From: Istiophorus platypterus
Lineage: Eukaryota > Chordata > Actinopteri > Istiophoriformes > Istiophoridae
Assembly: GCA_016859345.1 (NCBI GenBank)
Contig: CM029120.1
Span: forward strand, 18,995,001-19,059,000
Direction of reading: 5' to 3'
Length of the DNA stretch: 64,000 nucleotides
The first letter of the stretch is position 1. Every line of letters begins with the position of its first letter. The notes under the pieces are model-generated. The model did not search any database and was not told the origin of the DNA. It saw only the letters and a list, made by a program, of their open reading frames with translations. Position numbers and translations under genes: made by a program. Shown here one piece after another: positions 11,608-21,894 of this stretch.

Positions 11608-12654
11608 AACTCGCTGGACAGAATAAAGATGAATAGGTGATTCACAGAAATCTCTGTGCTCATGTACATGCCACATCTGCTGTTTTTTTTATTAAATATT
11701 TTGACTGATATATTGAAATCAATCAAAATTTCTCTTTCTGCTGATAATTCCCTCAGGACCTTGGAGTCTCCATCCAAAACACTTTGTAGCTTGGGCAATG
11801 GCATCGGGTCTACCCTGAGTAATGTCACTGGGTTCACAAAAACTGAGTCCAAAGAAGACCGGCTAAAGCGCCCCACAATGAAGAACTGTCCTAACAACGA
11901 TGGTCTAAAACTGAACTTGGTCCTAACAAAGATAGCAATACAAGCCACCAGATACACACAGAACGAGAAAGAAAACATTTTATCTGTCATCTTGCAGCTG
12001 TTGAGCTGTGAAACCGATTTCAGGGTTTGCAGTTATTTAATATAGATGGTATCCTGCAAAGTAGCACTATTTGCATTTTTACAATTAGTGAAAGCTGATG
12101 TCGAGCCAAAAATATTGATAATGCTCTGGTAAATTTGGCAGATGAAAGTCAAAAGACAAACCAGGTCATTGCAGTTTTTGAATCTTGAACTATCTGGTTA
12201 TTTTTCAAATTTGTGAGACTGAGAACATTTATTAAAAGTGCTTCAAGGTTTCTTTTAATGAAATTACAGGTATGTATTCCAATGCAATGCTTTATTATTG
12301 ATAAAAGTCAAGGCACCTCATAGCTGTAGTCATAAATCACACACAAACTCATTTACATTTCCTGAGTGGGAACACCAGTTCTAGACAAACCCAAGAGCAA
12401 AACCTAAAGTGTGGGTTTTAAAAGTCAGACACAGCAGGAAAAAATCGAGAAAAACATGTCGCCACAACACTCACCCCCACATAAAAAATTAAAAATTAAT
12501 AAAATAAATAAAAAAATTAATGTTTTTTTCACAATATTTTCTTTCCTTACTCCTATTTTCGGAATAATCAAATTGTACGCAGGAATTATGACTGGATTAC
12601 TTAGATACTAAGGAAAATTTAAAAAAAAAAAAAAAACGAAAAGAAAATAATGTC
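11608..12654. other. No gene seen; opposing 128-129 codon frames
   Basis: Frames of 129 codons (+, 11656-12045) and 128 codons (-, 11604-11990) overlap on opposite strands. Neither resembles a family I know. About 12480-12650 is very A-rich with poly-A near 12620-12634. Confidence 0.4.
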
Positions 12655-13760
12655 AGTATTGCCATAGTGGTTTAATTCTTTGTAGATTGCACACATCAGT
12701 ATCTCTACATCTACAGGTCTTGTCCCTAAGTGTCTCCGGTTGGTTAGTAGTAGGTGCGGTTTTTAGCCATGCTTGTGGCACTGCTGTAGGGATGGCACTG
12801 TCAGGCTGTTGGTCGGTTGGTCCACAACTTTTGTCCAAGGTGAAACGTTGATATAACTATCTGATGGATTGCCATTAAATTTTGTGGAGTAATTCATGGC
12901 ACCGAGAGGATGGATTCCACTTATTTTGGGGATCCCTTGACTTTTCCTCTAAACATTACACCTGCTAAAGATCAGCATGTTAGCAGTATCATTAGCTAGG
13001 TTTTTTTAATGTGTTTACATCCACAGTTGTTTTGAGAACTTGGGTGTTGGTTCATTAATTATCGAGATTAAACTCAGATTTGAATTCACGTAAGCACATT
13101 GTGAGGACGTTAGCATGCTGATTATTACCATTAGTGAAAAGCACTGCTGTGCCTACATACAGCCTCACAAAGCAACTAAAAAAGATGCTGAGTCTTGGTC
13201 TTGTTGGATGTTATTTTCTGTTTTTAGGCTACTGGCCTATGCTAGTGGCTTGACTCCAGGGATTGTCCTGTCGGTCCGTTGATCACTCCAGCAATTTGTC
13301 CCAGACTGTACCATTTTAACCTACCACACATATTCATGTTGCCCATGGGATGAATCCTACTGACTTTGCTGATCCCTTTACTTTTCCTCCAGTGCCACCA
13401 GTAGATGAAAGTTTTCACTTATCCTGTGAAATTTTTCTTTCATTTACTGCTTGTTATGAAATACCCATTCATGTTCCCCTCAGGATGAGGGATTGATCTT
13501 TTGACTTTTCCTCTTGTGGCATCATCAGATCAAACCTTCAATTTCTCCAGTACTTGGTATGACTAATAATTACAAAACTATGAACTCTGCTATCATTCTG
13601 AGCTATACTTTCTGTTTTATGCTAATCAGCACATGTCAGCATGTTAACACACTAACCTTAGATAGTGAACATGGTGAGCATAACACCTGTTTAACATCAT
13701 CATGTTACCATTGTCATTGGTCAAAGCTAAGTGGTTACACAGTCTTAGTCGTGTTTTACA
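12655..13760 (+). repeat. Teleost dispersed repeat, two adjoining diverged copies
   Basis: The stretch is built of repeating modules. GGATGGATTCCACTTATTTT.. (12908), GGATGAATCCTACTGACTTT.. (13349) and GGATGAGGGATTGATC.. (13482) are each followed by a GACTTTTCCTC-type string. CCTGCTAAAGATCAGCATGT (12961) matches CCTGTTTAACATCATCATGT (13687). The 'ggatggattgccatgaaatttggt ... gactttcctctagcgccacc ... cagcatgttagcattgtcattg' layout is a very common dispersed repeat in teleost genomes whose class I cannot state. A related scrap lies at 39212-39310. Confidence 0.7.
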
Positions 13761-13764
13761 TTTT

Positions 13765-15223
13765 CAGTGTTTTGCTTTCGTTTCCTCTCAATCCAGAGAC
13801 AACACGGGTCCTGAACAGAATGACTCTTTCGGCTTGAACTGTGCAACTATTCTGTTGTGCCTTATTCTCACACCAAAGGGAATGAAGGGTCAGTCTCAAC
13901 CCCCATCCCCTGACCTGACCTCCGCTGTGGGCTGCCACAGCAGCTTTTTTCCACCACCTGTTGTGTATTTTGTTGTGCAGTTTGTGTAAAGCTGAATGCT
14001 CACATCCTCCCACTTTCTTCTCTATGATGGACTAATGGTTTTTCAACTACTGGCTTAGTCGCCTTGGTAGTGCTATGACATTTTGTGACATGCTGTCTCT
14101 ATGATGACTCAAGACATGACATGTTATCAACTGGAACCAGTAACTGATATTAATGTTGCAGTTGACTTGGGTATTTTCTTTTTGCCTTCATCTCCTAGAA
14201 CTTGACAGGACTCTAAATTTTTGTTTCTGAATGAAATAGTGATGGTAATAAAGTTCTTTAATTCACCATCAAATCAGAGCCTATAAACTGTAATTTTTAC
14301 CAATATCTGTTCTATTAGTGTCTGTCTCTTTTGGAAAAGAGCTTTCACCTCATATAGCTAATCTATTTGTCATTTTAGACAAATGGAGTAATAAATAAAT
14401 GGAGACACTAAACAGTGAAGACCTACAGGGAAAGAAAGAGAAGTCTAAAATGTTGAGTAAGACTGTTAACATGTATAGAATCTATTCTTTTTAAGATGCC
14501 CTTATTTAATGTTGTCAAAGAAATTTGAAGAAACTAATATTTTTTTCTTTCCTTTTTACTCCAGAACTATCATTATCAAATCACTATTGTTTTCTATCTT
14601 AATATTTGCAGATTAGAAGCTTTAGTAAAGTTCTTTCAATTTTTCAGGAAAGACCCTTCCAGCAATCTTTTTGTTGCTTTGTTCTCCCTCTTCCTACTTG
14701 GAATCCCTATTCCCTCACGGTTTTTGAAATGAATACATGGATTAAAACCATTTTGAACATGGAAGTTAAGCTCTGCCTTTAGGGGAGCCATAACAGAAAA
14801 TGGGAGGAAACTTGACTCTACATCTATCACAAACATAATTTACCTCAGTGAATGTTTTATGATTAATGATATTAATATGTAATAGCTACGGCTGAGTAGT
14901 ATGTTCAGATGCTATGAAAAATCTACAATCATCTTAATCATGAGCACAAATTACTGTGCTCATGATTGAATGTTTCATGTCAGAAGACAAACCTTTCACT
15001 TTACTTTTTAGAACGAGTAACCTTTGCCGAACTTGGGCCACAAGAGTCACAGAATAATGGTGAATGCTGAAACATTATGTGACAGTACCACAAGTAGCTA
15101 CAGGTTAAGTTAAAAGAGATATTGTCTTTTTAATTCCAGCTTCTTCCTTGTAAAAATCTGGGGCCTATATTACCCAAAATACAAATTGTGCTAAGATAGC
15201 CTCAAGCAGAGATTAGGAGTAGT
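13765..15223. other. No gene seen
   Basis: AT-rich DNA. It holds the inverted repeat at 14936-14967. The two overlapping frames near 13700-14013 show no domain. Confidence 0.5.
14936..14967 (+). repeat. Perfect 13 bp inverted repeat, 6-base loop
   Basis: AATCATGAGCACA at 14936-14948 pairs exactly with 14955-14967 around the loop AATTAC. It would form a stable small hairpin or cruciform. No terminator or element context is seen. Confidence 0.92.
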
Positions 15224-15658
15224 CTACAGAGATCTGGTCAGTTCACTTCTTTCTAACTACAGAACCCCAGATTATTTTCTTTTTCAGACTTGCAGTCTTC
15301 AGCCCCAACCAACACTGACTCAAGCGACATCACTTGCGGCAGTTTCTCAGTTTTTGCAGAGCTCCCACGGGAGCCACAAAAGCTTCATACAACTTTTTTC
15401 TCAAATATGCAGAAGTCCTCTCCAAAACCTGTAAACAGACTTTAATGTGTAAAATTGGTATTTTAGAACCATGACTCGGTTGTTTTTCACAGTTCTCAGT
15501 CTGAGTGAAATTCCTATCTCTAATAAGCAGTTAATACAACAGATATCCTAATTACCACACTATTGCATCAGCTTGAAAGTACTTGGGAAACACTTAGCAG
15601 CAAAATGGGATGATGATAAGAAAGAAATTTGACATGATGTACAGTAACTGCACATTCA
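15224..15658 (+). repeat. Duplicated segment, copy 2 (mate at 675-1140)
   Basis: Direct-orientation copy of 675-1140. Most blocks match base for base, including ATCTGGTCAGTTCACTTCTT and CTCTAATAAGCAGTTAATAC. Two ~24 bp blocks of copy 1 are missing here, and copy 2 has a few extra bases after CTCCAAAACC. Similarity stops at about 15658; beyond that the two loci are unrelated. Confidence 0.85.
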
Positions 15659-15659
15659 T

Positions 15660-17000
15660 AGACACAGAAGCACCAGAGAAAGATGGGAGAGTGTCTAGTG
15701 TGTTGGAGTTTGCTTTTACATCAGGAAACTGACTTAAAATGCCCATCACATAACAATATCTAAAGTTAGCACATGAGGGTAGATTATTTCAAGTATTACT
15801 TTTGGTGAGATAATATCATAATTTGCAAAACATGCAAGAGGTCACTTAAGGTTAATGAGACACAAACACTGGTCATTTGAAGCATTTAAACATAGTATTC
15901 TAGTGAGGACAGCCTCTCAGAGGTCAATGGCAAAAGATGTTGTTATTCAAATTAGTAGTTGCCTAAAGTGTAGTGACATACTGTATATATGTTATAAGAA
16001 GTAAACGAAGATGATGAAAGATGACATCTTGCATTTCACTTGTGCCACCACCTTCTCTTCCCTGTCAGCTATCTGATGACGTATGCCAGCTGGCCACAGC
16101 TCTTCATATGCTGCTTTGTAAATAGGGCAAAACATATGGCGCAATCTGTCAGGACATAGTTACACTGAAAATAATATGTTCATGTCTCATTTTGAAGTTG
16201 GCCTCAATATGGGGAGCTTCTTGACTTTGAGCGCCGCAAAGTCAGAGTAGAGAATACTTATGCAGTGACCTGCACAACAGATGAACAACTGCTTGCACTA
16301 CTTTGCTGCCCAGCAGTGTTACCACTGACAACTGGTAATCGGAGGGGCATTTTTTACGTAAGGCCAAAGGCTATGCTGCTTTTATGTGTCTGATCTATGT
16401 CAGACTAAAGAAAGCAATGATCCTCTCTGGTCTAGAATTTTTATCAGATAAAGAAGAAAACGTCACACGGCCTTCATAAGTCGTTGGTACATCATCACTA
16501 CTCTCCATACGTATAGTTATTATACCAGCTTTTCAGACTCAACTACATCAGTTGTTTTAGGGTCATTGATGGGGAATGCTGCAAAATGAATAGTTTATTT
16601 TAATCATATTGAATTCACTGGAAATTATTCCACTTGTACACGCATCAGTGTTTTAATCATCAGTAACACCTTCACTGTCATTATTTTGACAGTTTCAATA
16701 TTTAATAATGATTCCAATATAAAGCTCAAAATGGAATAATGTTTTATAAAATCAGGGGTATAATTTGTGTCGCATGTAATTTCAGCTTGGTGACAGGAAA
16801 ATGTTTGGGGACTTCTGCACAAAGGAATTAAATTGAATTTAGTCATGTAGTGTAATTTTAAATGTTAAATAGTTGTCTCTTTATTTGCCTTTAAGAGGTC
16901 AAAAAAAATTTCACTCCCCTATTGTCCCCTTATCTCTCCTGCTCTCTGCTTCACTTTATCCATACCCTGTTTTATGAAAAAGCAATAAAGAAGCACTTTG
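15660..17000. other. No gene seen
   Basis: AT-rich DNA with a somewhat GC-richer part at 16020-16460. No recognised coding frame or element. Confidence 0.5.
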
Positions 17001-17003
17001 TGT

Positions 17004-17058
17004 ACTCTCTCTCGATCTCTCTCTCTCTCTGTCTCTTTCTCACACACACACAAACACA
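17004..17058 (+). repeat. (CT)n-(CA)n compound microsatellite
   Basis: Imperfect CT units to 17040, then CA units with one AAA interruption to 17058. Confidence 0.93.
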
Positions 17059-17059
17059 G

Positions 17060-17440
17060 TGGAACAAGTATTGCCCAAAGCAGCCTTTTGGGGTTTTTGT
17101 ACATCAAAAACCCTTAAAAAATTGATTGATGAAATCGAAATTGGAATGTTATTCCAGGGTTTTCTCAGAGAGATGTAACAAAAGGATCATACACATAACA
17201 TAAGAACACTTTAGTAAACCTTAGTCTTCAGTCAGGTAAGGGCGTTACAATGTACAGCTATCCTATCGTCATTCTGCATAGCTCTCTCTTCTCCTGTTCA
17301 ATATTTAATGGCTGTCAGCTCACTTTTTTTTGTCCTTTTCCATTTTTCTTCTTTTACTTTTTTAGACTTGTTCTTTTTAGCAGCAGCAAAATTATTATTA
17401 CTTACAGGCCAATTATTTCTTAAAATAGTGAGGCCATTAA
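17060..17440. other. No gene seen
   Basis: AT-rich DNA leading into the 3' end of the LINE fossil. No coding sequence recognised. Confidence 0.5.
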
Positions 17441-17444
17441 TGTG

Positions 17445-18215
17445 ATATCTATTTATATATAAATGAATATATATATAAATAATCCCCATGCTTTGGTCCT
17501 CTACCGAAAGCCCTGTGAGTTTGAGGGTTCTATTCCTGGGACCGGTGTTATACCTGGAATCTGCTGGAGCCACTCTTCCTGTTTGTGGTTCACAGCCCCC
17601 AGTGCTCCGATCACCACTGGCACCACTGTTGCCTTTACTCCCCACATCTTTTCTAGCTCCTCTTTCAGCCCTTGATATTTTTTGAACTTCTCTTGTTCCT
17701 TCTTCCTGGTGTGACTATTGCTCAGGATTGCTACATCTATTGTCAAAGCCTTTTTCTGTTGTTTGTTCATCAACAGGATGTCCAGTTGGTTAGATATCAC
17801 CAGTTTGTCCATCTGAATCTGGAGGTCCCACAGGATCTTAGCTCAGTCATTCTCAACCGCCTTGGGAGGTGTCTTCCATTTTGACCTATGGACCTCCAGC
17901 CCATACTCAGTGCAGATGTTCCTGTACACTATGCCAGTCACTTGGTTATGGCATTGAATGTATGCTGTTCCTGCCTACATCTTACACCCTGCTATTATGT
18001 GCTGAACTGTCTCAGGAGCGTCTTTGCACAGCCTGCACCTGGGGTCTTATCTGATCTTGTATTAAGTGCTTGTTCTTGTGCTGCCATGATTATTACTTCT
18101 GTGCTGTCTTTCATCACAGAAGCACTATCAGCCACTTCTTCTAACTGTCGGCATCTAAGTTTTTCTAATCCATATTTAGGCTACATCAGTCTTCAACTTT
18201 CCATCCTTTTACTGG
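17445..18215 (-). mobile_element. LINE fossil, 3' end (R2/R4-type, CCHC and restriction-like endonuclease)
   Basis: On the minus strand this encodes the C-terminal end of a non-LTR retrotransposon polyprotein. In order: an AAQEQALNTRS string (~18070-18100); a CCHC knuckle reading DPRCRLCKDAP, a His, then AGCK (~17984-18043); then the restriction-like endonuclease core. In that family the active site is PD, 12-14 residues, D, then E and K; here it reads NQLDILL..LTIDVAI (17729-17793), so the Pro of PD has become Leu while the second Asp and the EQEKFKKYQGL helix remain. At least two stops and a frameshift (near 18045-18055) break it. The 3' end runs into a TATA-rich tail at ~17445-17480, typical of such ends. 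This architecture belongs to site-directed LINE clades such as R2/R4; fish Rex6/Dong-like elements are the likely relatives. The reverse transcriptase lies outside the surviving piece. Confidence 0.7.
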
Positions 18216-21190
18216 TGCATTACTATGTTTTACCAATTCTTATTAATGGAGCAGCATGGAATATTTAGCAGAAATTTGTGCAGCATCAACCACATGCCTT
18301 ATATGTACCCTTGTACAGAATGCTACTAGAGCATGAGATACAAACAAAACAGGGATCTGCTCATAAAAAACATTCCTCCATAGAGTTACTGTGGCTAGAC
18401 TCTAGACAGGATGCCTTTAATTGAACTAGGCTTTACAGCAAAGAAACTTAGGAGAAAGACTTATATTCAACTATTACCTTCTTATTACAAGCAATTCAGA
18501 CTTTTCAAACTGCTGAAAAAAGTTACCCTCTTATTCTAAAAGCACATCCACTCCTAAGATCTGTGCTTTGAGCTCCTCAGAGGTCCTTTTCCAACAGCCT
18601 CAAAGAGAGACTCAGAAATGGGACACTAAGGTTAGACCTTTACATTAGATACATTACGTGTCCATTCAGTTCATATTATTGCAGATAAATTAAATGCCCA
18701 CTGCTTAATCTTGTTGCACAAACCTGTCTGTGTTTGTCAAAACGACGACAAAAATCATTTTTTGTGACATACTGCAAACAGCATTGTGGTAGTCATGGCT
18801 TTAGTATATATAAATCCATTTATCAAAAAACAGGGAACAGTTTTATGAAATGACTATAGTGTTAAAAGGTATCCTGTGGAGTTTTAATAGTGCACTTAGC
18901 ATTTCCCATTAGTGCACATTATATTTGTCCTTGGTGTCTAACAACCATGAACACCGTTGCCTTAACAGAATGCTGAGTTTATACCATTGCTAAATCAATT
19001 CTAGTTTTCATTGTCGCAAGTTAGGCACTTCAATCTACATAAGAATTCACATAATCAAATTTCTGCTTTTGTCACCTTTTTTGTGTGTATTTCATCAAAT
19101 TTTATGAGGCCATGTTCCAGCAGATGTAGCAGACATAAAAATTTGATGAAAACCTGTGATGGTGCCACAAAACATCTCTTATCAAATCCTATTCTAAACA
19201 CTATGGCTGCAGCAAAGCAGGTATTGGTGGTGTCCATGGCTGATGACACTAAGCTTGCCTCCAGGAATAATGGCCACGCAGCCTGCTACTGATAACTCAG
19301 AGACAGCTTTGCAGTTTATATCTTCAAGGGTTTTTGTCAAGAGGCGGGCCCTTTGATTTTGATTTCCTTTCCTTCCTCAGATTCTTCTACTTCATCTGTG
19401 ATTACTAGATTTAACAAGGTTTCAAACTAGTTGTCAGTCATTAAAGTTGTATTTTTGAAAGTCTGAATTATTTTCAGGTTCTTTGATTTAGTTATTTAGA
19501 TCAGTTGCATATTATATATAACAAGTATGCAACCCTTTGATCATGCAAGATTTTTGATGACTGGTATCCAGGGTAGTGATTCTAGTAAGGGTTTTATTGG
19601 CTAGCTGGAATCCCATAGGATGGCACTGTTGGCTAATTGTTGCTGTGGCTGATCAGAAGGATCATTTGCCTCACCTGTTAGGCTAATTATACAATATATA
19701 TTATTGCTCCAGATCCTTCTATGGAAATTATTTTCAGTCTGTGTCATCTCCCATAGGAGAAGGATTTTATTATAATTTTTTTGGCCATATCAGATGTTAT
19801 GATGGAAGCCTAGTAAATCCTAAGGCAACAATGCAAATACAAAAAAGACAACGAAAGCAAAGACATTCTGACAACTCTACATATGCTAGACATGCTAACA
19901 TGCATAAAAGAGGAGGAGCTGGTCACTGCAAGGAAAAGAGAGAAATGTATGAAATACCTGCACTTGTAGGGTATAGTGAAGGAGTGTGGTCAAGTGCTGG
20001 TTCTCCATGGCTTGCAAAACCCCTTCAGGCCTGAATGTTTTCTCTGAGTTTGTGATCAGGGGCTCCTTTGAACATAAAACTTCTGTACCACTATTCTATA
20101 CCAAATTATTTCAGGGTCATAAATTGTAAACACAGTCCTGACAACAGCCGGCCTTCACTGTGTGGTGTGTAATGGTAATTGCTGATCAAAAGCCCTGTGG
20201 ATTGAGCTGATGATCGTATTCTGATAGCTGGGGAGGTTTAGCCTGGTGCTGAAAGTGTGGAATGCAACAGCCACTGAATGGTCTCATTTAGAGGATTTTT
20301 GTTCCAACATAATGTTTTGAAGACTAAAACTGGATCCGTGATATGTTTTCTGAGCATGGGTCATGATCACCACAGTATGTAAGTTTAAGATCTGCTTTAA
20401 CATTCAACTTTAGCCATTTATGGTCATTTCAACCGACTTCAAAATATATATACATATTTTTTGCAGATGGTGTTGCTGTTTTTGGACAGGTCGAAAAAGG
20501 TGTGCAATATAGAAATAGACCAAAAAGTGGTTCTTCCCATTGTCAAGTGACCACTATTGCTTACTTGTAAATTTGGTTCTCTGTCTTCTAGTTGTTTGTG
20601 ACAATTCTGTCAGCATCGCTGTTCTGGATGTGGTTAGAGGCTGAGGCTGTACACATACAAAGTTGGCACTTCCTTTGGCCAGTTTGAATTGTTTAGTACT
20701 TGTTCTGCAGCCTGAATGAACTGCTTCAATAACCTAAAAAGAGTTAAATTCCCTTGTCTTCAGTGTATTGTATCTGGGGCTGTTTAACAAGTGCTCCCAT
20801 AAGGCCTTCCTCCTTTTCTCGACCCTTTTCTCTGTTCTCTTATCTCTTCTTCTCACAGACTCATTCCTGCATTACATAGTTTTTTCCTTCATTCCCTCTC
20901 TTTTGTTTTGTGGCGACTGTAATGCCAACCCCCTGATGCTTTTCCTTAGTCTCCCTACATTACGTCTGTACTATAAAAGCAGACAAAGACTATTGTAAAG
21001 TTGCTCCCTGATGGCCCTCTACTTCCCACCCCTAATTACCTTCTTGAATCCCATGCTACAATTCCCCCTTTTCTTCCCTCACTCCCTCCTTATCTTATCT
21101 TTTCCCTCCATGTAACTCCCTTTTGCCTCCCTCTGGCTATCCCATCTTTCCCTCTAATTTTTTTTGTAATTCACACACACCTGATAGACA
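18216..21190. other. No gene seen; pyrimidine-rich end
   Basis: AT-rich DNA. A 97-codon frame (19741-20034) and a minus-strand 64-codon frame (19055-19249) have no recognisable domain. From about 20790 to 21175 the plus strand is strongly pyrimidine-rich. Confidence 0.45.
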
Positions 21191-21193
21191 TGC

Positions 21194-21208
21194 AAACACA
21201 CACTCACA

Positions 21209-21256
<48 letters not shown>
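21194..21256 (+). repeat. (CA)n microsatellite
   Basis: Imperfect CA/CT units from 21194, then an uninterrupted (CA)23 from 21211 to 21256. The open frames across it on both strands are repeat artefacts. Confidence 0.97.
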
Positions 21257-21259
<3 letters not shown>

Positions 21260-21261
<2 letters not shown>

Positions 21262-21794
21262 GGAGAGTAGAGCAAAGATATTGTTCTGCTGAACATCTGG
21301 GACACTCAAGATCAATTGTGGTTGTGCATGAGCACTTACGCAAGTTTGTGTATTTCTAATTCTGAAATTGTAAATCATTTGCTTAATGCCACCAAAAACA
21401 GTGTAGATGTATGTTAATTAAGCCCGATGTCCTTTCATTTCCCCCAAAACCCAAAGAAATTTCGTCAAGGAAACGGAGGACACAAACACTCAAAGAGATA
21501 GAGAGAATCGATGTCCTCTATTAATGTTTTTCAGGTTAATTGAAAATTTAATAACATGATGCTAATTTGTCTGTTGTCACACTTCCAGCCTTGTCTTTGA
21601 TTCATCATTTCAAATTTACTTTATGTTACAAATAATTAGTTTAAATTGTACTCAAGATTAAATTTTTCCCAAGATACCAGATATCTCACACTAAGACACA
21701 TTGAGCCGTGAGTTTTCAGCTTTATTTAACATTTCCTTCTCCTTTTATTCTTTGCTCCCTCTTGATATTTGAACTTAATCGATCTCAACACAAA
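21260..21794. other. No gene seen
   Basis: AT-rich DNA; no element or coding frame recognised. Confidence 0.5.
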
Positions 21795-21893
21795 TGATCC
21801 CATTGCCCAGAGGCCACTTTAATGAGCCTTGTGCTCCAGGGGTCATTCCTTGGTCCACTCCTGTTCTCTGTGTACATCCTAATAAATGATTAA
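21795..21893 (+). mobile_element. Non-LTR reverse-transcriptase scrap
   Basis: From 21837 the frame reads QGSFLGPLLFSVYILIND and then a stop at 21891. Non-LTR retrotransposon reverse transcriptases carry a (G)VPQGS-LGPLLF--YINDL motif at this point, so the fit is good over 18 residues with one extra residue before ND. Upstream the same frame stays open for about 14 codons but is not clearly alignable. No catalytic YxDD box follows. This is a very short relic of a LINE on the plus strand. Confidence 0.5.
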
Positions 21894-21894
21894 T

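Noticed and set aside
11604..12045. Opposing 128- and 129-codon frames on both strands
   Set aside because: Neither shows a known domain, and mirror-image open frames can arise from composition alone.
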